DNA of 64,000 nucleotides, taken from NCBI GenBank assembly GCA_029778615.1, contig JAKOPZ010000034.1:1-64000 (forward strand). Reading direction: 5' to 3'. Source of the stretch: Chloroflexota bacterium. Lineage in GTDB: Bacteria > Chloroflexota > Anaerolineae > UBA4142 > SHND01. Shown one piece after another: positions 34,470-44,232 of the stretch; the first letter of the stretch is position 1; every line of letters begins with the position of its first letter. Below the pieces are notes generated by a model. It worked only from the letters and a program-made list of their open reading frames with translations, searched no databases and had not been told where the DNA came from. The translations under genes and the position numbers were made by a program.

Positions 34470-35692
34470 ACATTTCGTACGACGGGCTTGCCACGTTTTT
34501 TATTTTCTTGATTGGTGTTCCCGCACTGGTCATCGAAAATCAAAAATCCGAGTTGCGGCGCATCGTCTTGCAACCCGCGCGCCGAAGGACCCTTTTCGTC
34601 CGAGCCGGTCAATGGATTGCGCTGACGTTAGCCATTATGTTTGTCGGCGTGGCAACCGACGCGCTCCATTACGCCGATTGTGCCAACATGCTCTTGGCGC
34701 CACATGCAATATGTTGGTTTTTTCATGGGGTGCCTGAAGACCTGATTTGGCTCTGCGTTTTTGCAGCGCTGGTCGGCATTTCCATTCTCGCCACAATTCG
34801 CTTTTTGCACCGTTACGGCGGGTATCGCGGCATTTTGGAAGATTTGCACCGCGAGATTATCAAACCGATTCGTGACCATCCGGAAAATGTTCCGTATCTC
34901 CAGCCCGAGTCGCTCGAAGACCTTGTCGAACTCGGACGCCAAAGCGACCCGGGGCAGGACAAGCAGCAAGTTCTTGGCGAACTGTTCGAACTGGTGCGAG
35001 TTGTATGCACCCAACCCAAGTATCGCGGCGACAGTTTGGAGCGTTTGATACTTGGACTCGTCCAAGTCGTCGGAGCCGACCCAAAAGTTGGCAGCTCGCA
35101 AAATTTCGAGACCGCTTCCAAAATTATGGAGTATGTGTTGACTTGCGAACGGCAGTGCGCCGAGACCCACCGCGATGACGATGCGCGCTATGCGATTCAT
35201 GTGACAGGTCGGTTAGGACAGCGCGCGGCGCGACATCTCAAAGCACAAATCGAAATTGTAGCGACGCTCAATGTGTATCTGGAAACCTTGGACTTGGCAG
35301 CCGACACCTATCCGCAAACGCAGAGTCATGTCAGCGGGGCGCTGTTGGAACTGGGGAGTACGGCGCTCGAGGAAGGACATATCCTTGCGGCAATGGGCGC
35401 GCTGAATAAATTGATTGTGTTGTACGAGAATCCTGCCGAGCCGCCACAAAAAGAATTGACGACAGACACATTGGGGCTGGTCGCGCATTTTTGGGATGCC
35501 GGCGAAACTGCGCGCAGCTATGTGGCGCGGCGTTTGGATGAAATTCAGGTGCGCTTGACACAACCGTTGGCAGCCGAGCTGCACCAAGCCCAACATCACT
35601 GCGCCCGTACCAGTCGTTTCAAGACTGCCGACTGTCTTGGAAAAATGATTCGCGAGTACAGTGCCTCAGCGGTTGCGGAAGCGCCCATGTAA
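34466..35692 (+). CDS. Membrane protein with long cytoplasmic helical domain, unknown function
   Basis: A 408-aa protein starting at GTG 34466. Three hydrophobic segments lie at about 8-25 (LATFFIFLIGVPALVI), 47-65 and 90-112. The rest (about 125-408) is soluble and helical, with TPR/HEAT-like repeats (VLGELFELVRVVCTQPKY, ALLELGSTALEEGHILAAMG). No enzyme or ion-channel signature is visible. Being coupled to a receiver gene, it may be an effector switched by the phospho-receiver or a sensor feeding the kinase. I do not recognise the family. Confidence 0.75.
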   Translation: MNISYDGLATFFIFLIGVPALVIENQKSELRRIVLQPARRRTLFVRAGQWIALTLAIMFVGVATDALHYADCANMLLAPHAICWFFHGVPEDLIWLCVFAALVGISILATIRFLHRYGGYRGILEDLHREIIKPIRDHPENVPYLQPESLEDLVELGRQSDPGQDKQQVLGELFELVRVVCTQPKYRGDSLERLILGLVQVVGADPKVGSSQNFETASKIMEYVLTCERQCAETHRDDDARYAIHVTGRLGQRAARHLKAQIEIVATLNVYLETLDLAADTYPQTQSHVSGALLELGSTALEEGHILAAMGALNKLIVLYENPAEPPQKELTTDTLGLVAHFWDAGETARSYVARRLDEIQVRLTQPLAAELHQAQHHCARTSRFKTADCLGKMIREYSASAVAEAPM

Positions 35693-35722
35693 AAGCAAGA
35701 GTCGCCGCATCAAGGCGCATCC

Positions 35723-37375
35723 TCATTCCATCATCGGCACGCGCACATTTTCTTTTTTTGCAAACTCGAGCGCTTCTTTATACCCCGCGTCCGCGTGACG
35801 AAGTACGCCCATCGCCGGGTCACTCGTCAACACGCGTTCCAAACGTTTTGCCGCTTCCGGCGTGCCGTCCGCCACAATCACTTGTCCCGCGTGCTGTGAA
35901 AAACCGATGCCGACGCCCCCGCCGTGATGTACCGAAACCCACGTCGCGCCGTTCACCGCATTAATCAACGCGTTCAAAAAAACCCAATCCGAAATCGCAT
36001 CGCTTCCATCGCGCATCGCTTCCGTTTCGCGGCGCGGCGACGCCACACTGCCCGAATCCAAATGGTCGCGTCCAATCACAATCGGCGCCGAGACGATGCC
36101 TTGCGCGACGAGTTCGTTAAAACGCAATCCCGCGCGCGCGCGTTCGCCGTAACCGAGCCAGCAAATGCGCGCGGGCAGTCCTTGAAACGCAACGCGTTCT
36201 TGCGCCATGCGAATCCACCGCGCGAGCTGTTGATTTTCGGGAAAGAGTTCCAGAATCGCTTCATCCGTTTTGTAAATATCTTGCGCGTCGCCCGAAAGCG
36301 CAACCCATCGAAACGGACCCTTGCCCTCACAAAACAACGGACGAATGTATGCGGGTACAAAGCCCGGATAATCGAACGCGTTCGTCACGCCCGCGTCATA
36401 CGCGCGTTGGCGCAAATTATTCCCGTAATCAAAAACAATCGCGCCGCGTTTTTGAAATTCCAACATCGCCTCAACGTGGCGCGCCATCGCGTGCATAGAT
36501 TTTTCTTGATACGCGACAGCATCGGAAACGCGTAATTGGTTCGCTTCTTCGAGCGGCATTTCGGGAACGTACGATAACGGGTCATGCGCGGGCGTTTGGT
36601 CGGTGACGACATCGGGAATTACTCCGCGCGCGACGAGTTCGGGAAAAACATCCGCCGCATTCCCAATTAACCCAATCGAAATTGACGTTTGACGTTTGAC
36701 GTTTTCTTCCACCCACGTCATCGCCTCTTCCAAATTATCCGTAAGCACATCCACATAACGCGTCTGCAACCGTTTTTCCGCGCGCGCGCGGTCCACTTCG
36801 ACAATCAAGCCCATGCCCTCGTTCATCGTAATCGCCAACGGCTGCGCGCCGCCCATCCCACCCAGTCCCGCCGTCAACACAAATTTTCCTTTGAGCGACG
36901 GAACACCAAAATGTTTTTGCGCGAGCGCGGCGAACGTCTCGTACGTGCCCTGCAAAATTCCTTGCGTGCCAATGTAAATCCAACTGCCCGCCGTCATCTG
37001 TCCGTACATGATGAGCCCTTCGCGTTCCCAGCGGTCAAAGTTTTCTTGCGTCGCCCAATGCGGCACCATGTTGGAATTCGCAATGAGCACGCGCGGCGCG
37101 TCGGGATGCGATTTCAAAACGCCGACGGGCTTGCCCGATTGAATCAAAAGTGTTTCATCATTTTCCAATTCGCGCAGCGATTTCACAATCGCGTCGAACG
37201 ATTCCCAATTGCGCGCGGCGCGTCCGCGTCCGCCGTACACAATCAAATCTTGCGGACGCTCCGCGACATCGGGGTCGAGGTTGTTCATCAACATTCGCAA
37301 GGCGGCTTCTTGTAACCAACCTTTGCAAGAAATCTGTGTGCCGCGCGGCGCGCGGACGACGCGAGAGTTTGACAT
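35723..37375 (-). CDS. hutU: Urocanate hydratase
   Basis: A 550-aa enzyme matching urocanase along its length. The NAD-binding [10 protein letters not shown], the active-site region [16 protein letters not shown] and the C-terminal [19 protein letters not shown] are all present. It converts urocanate to imidazolone propionate in histidine breakdown. ATG 37375 ([12 protein letters not shown]) is preferred to 37423, which lies in heptamer repeats. No hutH, hutI or hutG gene is nearby. Residues about 225-232 are encoded by three exact TTGACGT units (36682-36702), probably a repeat expansion in a surface loop. It converges on the signalling operon with a 30-nt gap and no clear terminator. Confidence 0.96.
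   Translation of the reverse strand: MSNSRVVRAPRGTQISCKGWLQEAALRMLMNNLDPDVAERPQDLIVYGGRGRAARNWESFDAIVKSLRELENDETLLIQSGKPVGVLKSHPDAPRVLIANSNMVPHWATQENFDRWEREGLIMYGQMTAGSWIYIGTQGILQGTYETFAALAQKHFGVPSLKGKFVLTAGLGGMGGAQPLAITMNEGMGLIVEVDRARAEKRLQTRYVDVLTDNLEEAMTWVEENVKRQTSISIGLIGNAADVFPELVARGVIPDVVTDQTPAHDPLSYVPEMPLEEANQLRVSDAVAYQEKSMHAMARHVEAMLEFQKRGAIVFDYGNNLRQRAYDAGVTNAFDYPGFVPAYIRPLFCEGKGPFRWVALSGDAQDIYKTDEAILELFPENQQLARWIRMAQERVAFQGLPARICWLGYGERARAGLRFNELVAQGIVSAPIVIGRDHLDSGSVASPRRETEAMRDGSDAISDWVFLNALINAVNGATWVSVHHGGGVGIGFSQHAGQVIVADGTPEAAKRLERVLTSDPAMGVLRHADAGYKEALEFAKKENVRVPMME
36682..36702. repeat. Heptamer TTGACGT x3 inside hutU
   Basis: Three exact 7-nt units (21 nt, so frame is kept) lie inside a conserved enzyme gene and encode NVKRQTS in place of the usual variable loop. 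Confidence 0.8.
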
Positions 37376-37379
37376 GGGG

Positions 37380-37440
37380 GAGATTGGAGATTGGAGACTA
37401 GAGATTGAATGGTGAATCTCCAATCTCTAGTCTCGAGTCT
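37380..37440. repeat. Inverted heptamer array between hutU and thioredoxin genes
   Basis: Units GATTGGA/GACTAGA run one way up to about 37408. Their complements (TCTCCAA, TCTCTAG, TCTCGAG) run from about 37416 to 37440, so the spacer can fold into a long imperfect hairpin. Confidence 0.75.
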
Positions 37441-38141
37441 CACACCTTGAGCAATCGTTCCACCTGCATCCGCAACTGTCCTTCGGGCAGCGCGCCGACG
37501 ATGCGGTCAACCACTTTGCCATTCTTCACGAGCAGCAGTGTTGGAATGCCTTGGACCTGATACTGGGCTTGCGTGCGCGGATTTTCATCCACATTCAATT
37601 TCGCAATGCGCACGCGTCCCGCGTATTCGCGCGCGAGTTTTTCCAACGCGGGCGCAATCATCCGACACGGTCCACACCACTCTGCCCAAAAGTCAACCAT
37701 GACCGGCAATGGTGCGCTCAAGACATCGCGCCCAAACGTCGCGTCGGTGACATGCAGCGGCACGCCCTGCGCGTGTTCCACGCGTTCCGCGCGTTTGGGC
37801 GGCGCGGCATTGGGTTTGGGAGCGCGACCGAGCGCATACGCCGCGTACGCGCGCACATCATTCGGCGTGGGCATTTCGGCGCGACTCTGCTCACTTTCGT
37901 TTTGAAAGGTGATGAGCGTTGGCGCGCGAATCGCAAAGCGCTGTACGAGATTCAGATTTTCATCCGCGCGAATTTTTACGACAATCAGCTTGCCTGCCTC
38001 AGCTTTCGCGATTTGTTTCAACGCGTCTTCCATCGCTGCCTCGGGTGCGCCCGCGCTAAACAGCGCGAGCACGGGCAGCCCCGCGCGCAGGACACGTTCA
38101 AATGACTGGTCATTGCTGTTGAGCGGAGTATCAAATGCCAT
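37440..38141 (-). CDS. Double-thioredoxin-domain protein (N-terminal domain degenerate)
   Basis: A 233-aa protein. The C-terminal thioredoxin domain (about 125-233) has the active-site WCGPC (Cys156, Cys159) and the cis-Pro segment [11 protein letters not shown]. The N-terminal about 105 residues repeat the fold ([19 protein letters not shown], then RAPTLITF) but lack CxxC, so this half is a non-catalytic thioredoxin-like domain, similar to tandem-thioredoxin chaperone-like proteins. No signal peptide, so cytoplasmic. GAGGTG precedes the ATG. Confidence 0.92.
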   Translation of the reverse strand: MAFDTPLNSNDQSFERVLRAGLPVLALFSAGAPEAAMEDALKQIAKAEAGKLIVVKIRADENLNLVQRFAIRAPTLITFQNESEQSRAEMPTPNDVRAYAAYALGRAPKPNAAPPKRAERVEHAQGVPLHVTDATFGRDVLSAPLPVMVDFWAEWCGPCRMIAPALEKLAREYAGRVRIAKLNVDENPRTQAQYQVQGIPTLLLVKNGKVVDRIVGALPEGQLRMQVERLLKV

Positions 38142-38202
38142 TTTTCACCTCGATTTCTATTATATCCCTGCTTGCCCATTTTTCGCTTGCGCGACGCTTG
38201 GT

Positions 38203-38230
38203 TTGGCGCATTCAGTTTCCATAGTATAAT
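38203..38230 (+). promoter_or_regulatory. Probable promoter of TPR/propeller gene
   Basis: TTGGCG (38203-38208), a 16-nt spacer and TATAAT (38225-38230), about 100 nt before the ATG. Confidence 0.55.
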
Positions 38231-38330
38231 TTCGCTCCCTCTCGTTTCGTCCGTGAAACGGGGCGGCAACGACGCGTCCATGCGAGTACCCCGAGTCCGT
38301 TGCAAGACGCGTTGAATTGGAGGAATGTGC

Positions 38331-41114
38331 ATGACCCTGGCGCAGATGCAAGCGCGCTTTTTTGAACTCAAGGGCAAACTTGCCGTCGGACAAATTACTG
38401 AACAAGAATTCAAGCACGCGTTAGAACAGCTGCGTTTTCAAGACCCGCATGGGCGCTGGTGGATGATTGGCGCGCAAAGCGGGCGTTGGTATTACTATGA
38501 TGGCGCGCGCTGGTTGTTGGGCGACCCGCCCGACCCCGGAGCGCCCGGGCTCGATGCCGGCATGACGACGCCGGTAATTCCGCCTACGACACAGCAGCCC
38601 GCGTATTCTGCAAATCCCGCTTCCGCTTCTCGCGCTCCCGCGCCGCAAACGATTTCTGTTCCCTACTCGTACGCTGCACCACAAGCTGCTGCCGCGCAAC
38701 CGGCGGCACAGCCCGCGCCACCCGCGCGTCCCGCGACCGGAAATGGTAACCGCCCGCGCTACGTTGCGCCCGCGCCTTTTTCGCGTACCACAGAGACTGA
38801 AGCCGCGCCGCACGGAGAGACGACGACTGCACCCGCGACATCAAACGCCGCGCCGCAGCCCGTCGCGCAAGCGGTGCCCCAAGCAGCACCCGCGCAGCCA
38901 AAACAGACTCTGCGCGAAAATCTTTCGCAAGTGCATTTACCGCATGTGCAAATGCCGCACGTGCAGATGCCCCATGTGCAGCGTCCCAATTTGCACGCGC
39001 CAAATATTCAGGTGCCGCCGCAGATTGTCGCGCACACGCCCGCGCCGCTCAAAAAATATCAACCGCCGTTTGTCTTGCTCGGCGCGGCAGTGGTCGGCAT
39101 CGTATTGTGCGCGCTCGTCTTTTTTGTTGCCGACAATATCATTCCCAACAAACCCGTCAGCGCATTTCTCGCGACGACGTTGGGACAAAACAACGTGCGT
39201 TCCACGCCCATTCGCTCCGCGCCGCAAATTGTGCCCGGACAAAATGTGGACAGCGTTCTGCAAGTGGCGGACGACCTGGCAACCAAGAGCCAATATGAAC
39301 CCGCGCTCAAGGCATATCAGGATGCTGCCAAGCTCGCGCCTAACAAGTCCGAAGTGTATTGGCATTGGGCGCGCGCCCTCGCACTCACCGGACGCATCGG
39401 CGAAGCAATCACTCAAGCGCTCAAAGCCACCAAACTCGACCCGACCTCCGCCAACGCGTTTGCGGAATTGGCGCGCGCGTACGCGTGGGCAGGGCAAAAC
39501 AGCGACGCCATTAGTGCGGGACAAAAAGCAGTCGAGTTGGATAGCGAAAACGCGACGGCACAAGCGTTTCTTGCCGAAGCGTACTTGCGCGCCGGACGCA
39601 ACGCCGACGCACAGGCAACGGTGGACAAGGCGCTCGAACTCGACGACCTCAATCCCGAAACGCATCGCGTCGCGGGCTGGGTCGCCATTCTTTCCAACCG
39701 CAAAGATGAAGGTGTCGGCGAATGGAACCGCGTCATCGAACTCGCGCCGAATGTGTTTTTGTATCACTATGAATTTGGTCTCGTCTACGCAAACCACCTA
39801 AAAGATTTTGAAATGGCGATTCCGTCATTCCAAAAAGCAATCGAACTTTATCCGCCATACATTCCTTCGTACGTCGCGCTCGGACGCGCGTATCTCGCGG
39901 CGAACCAACCGGGACCCGCAATTCTGCAATTTCAAAAGGCATTGACCCTCGACCCCAAATCAAGTGATGCGTTTGTAGGTCTGGGACAAGCATTTCAAGC
40001 GCAGCAAAAATGTCCGCAAGCCATTCCTTATTTCCAAAAAGCGCTCGAACTTGATGCCAAGCTCGCGCTCGCGTCCAAAGGTTTGGAAGACTGCGGCGCG
40101 TTGACCAAAGGCAGCGTGCCTGCGGTCGCGCCAACGCAAGCCGCCATTGTTCCGCTCGCGACGGCAATTCCACAAGCCACCGTTGCGCCCGCCGCAAACA
40201 ATTCTACATCGCCCAAGCCAACCCCGGCAGCAAATCCCTCCGGCACCGGCACGGTGAATTCCGGAGCAGGACGCATTTACTTTCCGGTGTACGACGGACA
40301 ATACCGCATCTATTCCGCGAATCCGGATGGCAGTGACCGCCAACTGGTGGTCGAACTCGCGTCCAGTCCTGCGTTGAATCAAGCGGGCAATCAAATGCTC
40401 TTTTACTCGTGGGTGAGCGACCAGCGCGGCATTCATCGCATCCGCTCGAACGGCGCGGACGATACGTATATTTCGTTGCGCGCAGAAGACACACTTCCTT
40501 CGTGGTCACCCGACGGAACAAAATACGCGTACTCGACGCGCGCGGGACAGGGCGGCGACATTACCAAACGCGCGTACACCATTCGCATTGGCAGCACCGC
40601 GAGCCGTCCGCGTCAAGACCCCGCGCCGTTAATTGAACAGGCGCAATATCCCGCGTGGGGACCGAACGGCAAAATCGCTTTTCGCGATTGTGGATTTCCC
40701 GATGACCAATGCGGCATTGCCATTGTGAATGAAGACGGCTCGGATAAAAAAGTGTTGACGCCGAATTTGAATGCCACCGCGCCTGCATGGTCACCCGACG
40801 GTTCGCGCATTTTGTTTATGAGCAACGCGGCAGGCAATTGGGACTTGTGGGCAATCAGCGTGAACGGTGGTTCGCCGCAGCGCCTGACGGACGATTTTGG
40901 AAACGATGGCTTGCCCGTCTATTCGCCCGATGGGAGTCACATCGCCTTTGTTGCGTTCCGCGATAACAAATGGAGCGTGTGGCAAATGGACCCGGACGGC
41001 GAAAACGAAACGCGCCTGTTTGACATTGGCGGAGAAATCGCGGGACTTGTGCCCGGCAATTCTCCGGCACAGCCCGGGCAGAGTTGGCTCGAGCAGCGGA
41101 TTGCATGGCGATAA
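38331..41114 (+). CDS. Membrane protein with TPR array and TolB-like beta-propeller
   Basis: A 927-aa protein. Residues 1-60 form a short N-terminal module (FELKGKLAVGQITEQEFKHA, GRWWMIGAQSGRWYYYDGARW), SHOCT-like then a small aromatic repeat. A Pro/Ala/Gln-rich linker with HVQMP repeats reaches about 230. One membrane helix follows (FVLLGAAVVGIVLCALVFFV). Outside it lie about eight TPRs (300-590), a Pro/Thr linker, and a PD40/TolB propeller (650-910) with repeated PSWSPDGTKYAYS / PAWSPDGSRILFM blades. The layout suggests a cell-surface scaffold or sensor. ATG 38331 has GGAGG at good spacing. Confidence 0.85.
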   Translation: MTLAQMQARFFELKGKLAVGQITEQEFKHALEQLRFQDPHGRWWMIGAQSGRWYYYDGARWLLGDPPDPGAPGLDAGMTTPVIPPTTQQPAYSANPASASRAPAPQTISVPYSYAAPQAAAAQPAAQPAPPARPATGNGNRPRYVAPAPFSRTTETEAAPHGETTTAPATSNAAPQPVAQAVPQAAPAQPKQTLRENLSQVHLPHVQMPHVQMPHVQRPNLHAPNIQVPPQIVAHTPAPLKKYQPPFVLLGAAVVGIVLCALVFFVADNIIPNKPVSAFLATTLGQNNVRSTPIRSAPQIVPGQNVDSVLQVADDLATKSQYEPALKAYQDAAKLAPNKSEVYWHWARALALTGRIGEAITQALKATKLDPTSANAFAELARAYAWAGQNSDAISAGQKAVELDSENATAQAFLAEAYLRAGRNADAQATVDKALELDDLNPETHRVAGWVAILSNRKDEGVGEWNRVIELAPNVFLYHYEFGLVYANHLKDFEMAIPSFQKAIELYPPYIPSYVALGRAYLAANQPGPAILQFQKALTLDPKSSDAFVGLGQAFQAQQKCPQAIPYFQKALELDAKLALASKGLEDCGALTKGSVPAVAPTQAAIVPLATAIPQATVAPAANNSTSPKPTPAANPSGTGTVNSGAGRIYFPVYDGQYRIYSANPDGSDRQLVVELASSPALNQAGNQMLFYSWVSDQRGIHRIRSNGADDTYISLRAEDTLPSWSPDGTKYAYSTRAGQGGDITKRAYTIRIGSTASRPRQDPAPLIEQAQYPAWGPNGKIAFRDCGFPDDQCGIAIVNEDGSDKKVLTPNLNATAPAWSPDGSRILFMSNAAGNWDLWAISVNGGSPQRLTDDFGNDGLPVYSPDGSHIAFVAFRDNKWSVWQMDPDGENETRLFDIGGEIAGLVPGNSPAQPGQSWLEQRIAWR

Positions 41115-41125
41115 ACCCTCACCTT

Positions 41126-41153
41126 ACCTCTCCCAATGGGAGAGGTTTTTTTT
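41126..41153 (+). terminator. Rho-independent terminator after TPR/propeller gene
   Basis: Stem ACCTCTCCC/GGGAGAGGT with AAT loop is followed by eight T. The alpha/beta-hydrolase gene starts 18 nt later, so it needs readthrough or its own promoter. Confidence 0.9.
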
Positions 41154-41170
41154 GATGGAGCGTAACGCGG

Positions 41171-41971
41171 TTGCCATACTTGGAATTTAACGACGGAAAA
41201 ATTTATTACGAGGTCAGCGGCAGTGGCAAGCCGTTGGTGTTGATTCATGCCGGAATTGCTCACAGCGCGATGTGGGACCCGCAAGTGGAATATTTTTCGC
41301 GCGCGTACCAAGTGATTCGGTTCGACCAGCGCGGCTTTGGCAAGACGACGACGGCAACGCAAACCATCAATCGCCGCGCGGACTTGGGCGCGCTGCTCGA
41401 CCATCTCGCTATCGAGCGCGCGATTTTGATTGGGTGTTCGATGGGCGGTTCGCTTGCGCTCGATTTCACGCTGGAATATCCCGAACGCGTGGCAGCATTG
41501 ATTTTGATTTCGGCAGGCATTAACGGCGTGGACGCGCCGACGGAAATGCGCGAACTGTGGAACGAACAAGATGCCGCGTACGAGGCGGGCGATATTGAAC
41601 GCGTAGTGGATTTGGAATTAAAGATGTGGGTGGACGGTCCGAACCGTTCGCCCGAACAAGTGCCCGCCGCCGTGCGCGAAAAGGTGCGCGCGATGGAATT
41701 GGAAAATCTAAAAATCCCCAACACCGACTATGATGCCGCGCCGCTCGAATCGCCTGCGCCGGGACGCTTGCATCACATCCACGCGCCGACGCTCGTTATC
41801 TATGGTACCGGCGACCAACCACTCATCATCGCCAGCGGCGAACAACTCGCGCGCGAAATTCCAAACGCGCAAGTGGTAATTTTTGAAAAGGTTGGTCATG
41901 TGCCAAGCATGGAAATTCCGCGCGAGGTGAATCGCGCAATGGAAAATTTTTTACAGGCGCGCGTGAAATAG
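41171..41971 (+). CDS. Alpha/beta-hydrolase
   Basis: A 266-aa hydrolase with a TTG start (41171, TGGAG upstream). The oxyanion-hole loop is LIHAGIA, the nucleophile elbow is GCSMGGS (Ser90), and the late His is in KVGHVPSME (His243); a catalytic Asp is likely in LVIYGTGDQP. It belongs to the broad family of esterases, lactonases and C-C hydrolases. The substrate is unknown. Confidence 0.9.
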   Translation: MPYLEFNDGKIYYEVSGSGKPLVLIHAGIAHSAMWDPQVEYFSRAYQVIRFDQRGFGKTTTATQTINRRADLGALLDHLAIERAILIGCSMGGSLALDFTLEYPERVAALILISAGINGVDAPTEMRELWNEQDAAYEAGDIERVVDLELKMWVDGPNRSPEQVPAAVREKVRAMELENLKIPNTDYDAAPLESPAPGRLHHIHAPTLVIYGTGDQPLIIASGEQLAREIPNAQVVIFEKVGHVPSMEIPREVNRAMENFLQARVK

Positions 41972-42052
41972 TTGGAGCGAATGTGTTACAATCGTTCGCG
42001 CGTTGGCAAAAGGACGCGCCGACGCGAACATACGAATCAAAGGAGGACGCGT

Positions 42053-42247
42053 ATGATGCCTTTTACCCCGATGGATGATAACATTGAACGCGTGGTCGAA
42101 AGTTTGGAAAGAGGACTTCCCGAAGCGGGCGCGCCCGCCGCACAAGGCGGCATCGGCGCCGACACGCCCGACCTGAATACTACCCAAGAGGCGCTGGAAC
42201 AAGAAGGCGTGCTGGACGAAGCGCAAGACCAAGAATCAAAACAATAG
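42053..42247 (+). CDS. Small acidic protein, unknown function
   Basis: A 64-aa protein with an excellent Shine-Dalgarno (AAAGGAGGA, 42039-42046) before ATG 42053. It is acidic and rich in Glu, Ala and Gln (VVESLERGLPEAGAPA, QEALEQEGVLDEAQDQESK), with no Cys, no membrane segment and no recognised domain. An extended -10 (TGTTACAAT, to 41992) and a terminator right after it make it a single-gene transcript. It may be a disordered or stress-type protein. Confidence 0.65.
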   Translation: MMPFTPMDDNIERVVESLERGLPEAGAPAAQGGIGADTPDLNTTQEALEQEGVLDEAQDQESKQ

Positions 42248-42282
42248 TGCAATGATATTGCAACCGGTCCAACTGTAAACAG

Positions 42283-42316
42283 TCGGGGCAGTGATAAACT
42301 GCCCCGATTTTTTTTT
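42283..42316 (+). terminator. Rho-independent terminator after small acidic protein gene
   Basis: A 10-bp stem TCGGGGCAGT/ACTGCCCCGA (42283-42292, 42298-42307) is followed by nine T. Confidence 0.92.
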
Positions 42317-42575
42317 GCATCAACCGCTCAGGTTGAACAAAAAGTGAACAGTTTTTGGTCTGGCACACGCGGCGGCATTTTCATATAGTGGTTGCGCTCA
42401 CAAGCAATGTGAGTGAAGCAAACATGCGTAATAGCAAACACAAGGCACTCGCACTGTAGACGCACGGCGCGTTCAGGGGCCCATGCAACGCCCGCGCGGC
42501 ACAGCAGAGCATCATCAGAACATCATCGCTCGCCTTTACCAAATCACGCATGAACAACCCAAGAGAGGAAACTGT
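42317..42575 (+). other. Untranslated stretch upstream of first DUF4331 gene
   Basis: No supported gene lies between the terminator and the DUF4331 start. The region includes a TATAGT-like hexamer near 42393 without a good -35. An open frame running into the DUF4331 gene from 42483 lacks a signal peptide at the right place. It is probably the promoter and leader of the DUF4331 gene. Confidence 0.5.
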
Positions 42576-44114
42576 ATGAAAGCGTTATTGCATCACAGCG
42601 CCGCGCGCGCAATCTTTTTGATTGCGGTGGCGTTTCTCGTTCTCACCGCCGTCGCGTTGGGCTGGCAGACCACTGCCAACGGTTCCAGCCATCGCGAAGC
42701 GCCGCTCATTTCGCGTGACCCGAGCGTGGACGTGACCGACGTGTATGCGTTTGTCAGCCCCGATGATACGTCCACCGTCACACTCATCGCCAACTGGATT
42801 CCATTTGAAGAACCGGCGGGCGGTCCCAATTTCTATCACTTTGACGAAGCCGACCTCGCGCGCTATTGGCTCAAAATTGATAACAATGGCGACGCGGTCT
42901 GCGACATCGGTTTCTTGTTCACGTTCCACAGCGATGTACAAAATCCCAACACCTTTTTGTATAACGTGGGACCCATCGCCCATCTCGGCGATGCGAATTA
43001 CAACTATCGCATGACGTACGACGTCACGCGCTATGACGGTTCGCCCTGCGACAGCGGTGCGACCACCACGTTGGCGTCCAACAAAATTATGCCGCCGGAT
43101 AATGTGGGCAAGCGTTCGGAAAAACCATACGGCAATCTGCGGATTGAAGGCACGTATGATTTGACGGGCGGCGGCAAAGTGTTTGTGGGACAACGCGATG
43201 ACCCGTTCTTTGTGGACATCGGTTCAATTTTCGATTTGCTCGGTCTGCGTCCGTTCAATCAAGCGCACTTGCTGAAACTGAAAACGCAAACGGGCAAAGA
43301 CAATGTGGCAGGTTACAACATTCACACCACTGCGCTTCAATTGCCCAAATCCGCGTTGGTCAACAGCAATTGTGACGGCACGGCGAGCGATACGGATTGT
43401 GTCATTGGCGTATGGTCAACCGCCGAACGCGCGGCAACGACGACACGTTCCTTTGGCGCGACGAGTGGTTCGGGCGGTTGGGTGCAGGTTGCGCGTCTTG
43501 GCAATCCGCTCGTGAACGAAGCAGTGATTCCGCTCGCGCTCAAAGATGCATTCAATGGTTTGGACCCTTCAGCCGATTTCGGACTGTATACGAGCGGCAC
43601 GCCCGCGGGCGATTTGCTCAAAGAGTCCGTGTTGAATCCCGAACTCGGCAGATTGATTCCTGTGTTGTATCCCGGCGTCACGGTTCCCGCCGCGCCGCGT
43701 AACGACATTCAACAAGTGTTTTTGCAAGGTCTGCCCGGTTTGAATGAAATGACTGCGGGCTACACGCCTGCCGAATACCTGCGTCTGAACACGGGCATCG
43801 CGCCAACCGCCGGAGTTTGTCAAGGCAAACGCATGGGCGTTTTGGAAGGCGATGTCGCGGGTTGGCCCAATGGTCGTCGTCTTGAAGATGACGTGACCGA
43901 TGCGGCTCTGCGCGCCGTAGCAGGCGGTTACGTGCTCACGCCCGATTTCAATCATGCGCCCAACAACAAATTGGCGGATGGCGTATCGCATAATGACCGC
44001 GAATGTCTCTCGGCGTTTCCGTACATGGCAGACCCATGGAGCGGCTATCGCAGCAGCCACGCCACCAAAGGCAATGTAAAACCTATCAAAGCCGAAGGCG
44101 CGGACGAAGAATAA
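42576..44114 (+). CDS. DUF4331 family exported protein (first copy)
   Basis: A 512-aa protein starting at ATG 42576 (GAGAGGAAACTGT upstream), with an N-terminal signal/anchor (AIFLIAVAFLVLTAVALGW). DUF4331 motifs follow: SSHREAPLISRDPSVDVTD, YAFVSPDDTSTVTLIAN, FLYNVGPIAHL, VGQRDDPFFVD and a C-terminal GRRLEDDVTD. Members are exported proteins of unknown function that bind or handle an undefined substrate. A related gene lies at 45790-47229, and each copy is followed by a TPR protein, so this is one half of a duplicated cassette. Confidence 0.92.
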   Translation: MKALLHHSAARAIFLIAVAFLVLTAVALGWQTTANGSSHREAPLISRDPSVDVTDVYAFVSPDDTSTVTLIANWIPFEEPAGGPNFYHFDEADLARYWLKIDNNGDAVCDIGFLFTFHSDVQNPNTFLYNVGPIAHLGDANYNYRMTYDVTRYDGSPCDSGATTTLASNKIMPPDNVGKRSEKPYGNLRIEGTYDLTGGGKVFVGQRDDPFFVDIGSIFDLLGLRPFNQAHLLKLKTQTGKDNVAGYNIHTTALQLPKSALVNSNCDGTASDTDCVIGVWSTAERAATTTRSFGATSGSGGWVQVARLGNPLVNEAVIPLALKDAFNGLDPSADFGLYTSGTPAGDLLKESVLNPELGRLIPVLYPGVTVPAAPRNDIQQVFLQGLPGLNEMTAGYTPAEYLRLNTGIAPTAGVCQGKRMGVLEGDVAGWPNGRRLEDDVTDAALRAVAGGYVLTPDFNHAPNNKLADGVSHNDRECLSAFPYMADPWSGYRSSHATKGNVKPIKAEGADEE

Positions 44115-44121
44115 CAAAATT

Positions 44122-44221
44122 AGGACTTTCGCTTGTCATTTCGAACGGAGTGAGAAATCTCGGTTTTTCCACTGAGGTTTCTCGCAAAGACGGCTCGAAA
44201 TGACAACTGAGCGAAAGTCCT
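44122..44221. repeat. MITE/REP-like element with covarying outer arms, copy 1
   Basis: Core arms TGTCATTTCGA (44134-44144) and TCGAAATGACA (44195-44205) are nested inside outer arms AGGACTTTCGCT (44122-44133) and AGCGAAAGTCCT (44210-44221). The core is shared with 52237-52361; the outer arms are not, but are self-complementary in each copy. Confidence 0.8.
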
Positions 44222-44232
44222 GAAAATAAAAA

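Noticed and set aside
32808-35692. A defence or toxin-antitoxin system
   Set aside because: No nuclease, toxin or nucleotide-cyclase motif was seen; receiver and HATPase motifs explain two of the three genes.
35723-37375. A histidine-utilisation operon
   Set aside because: Only hutU is present in the window; flanking genes are unrelated.
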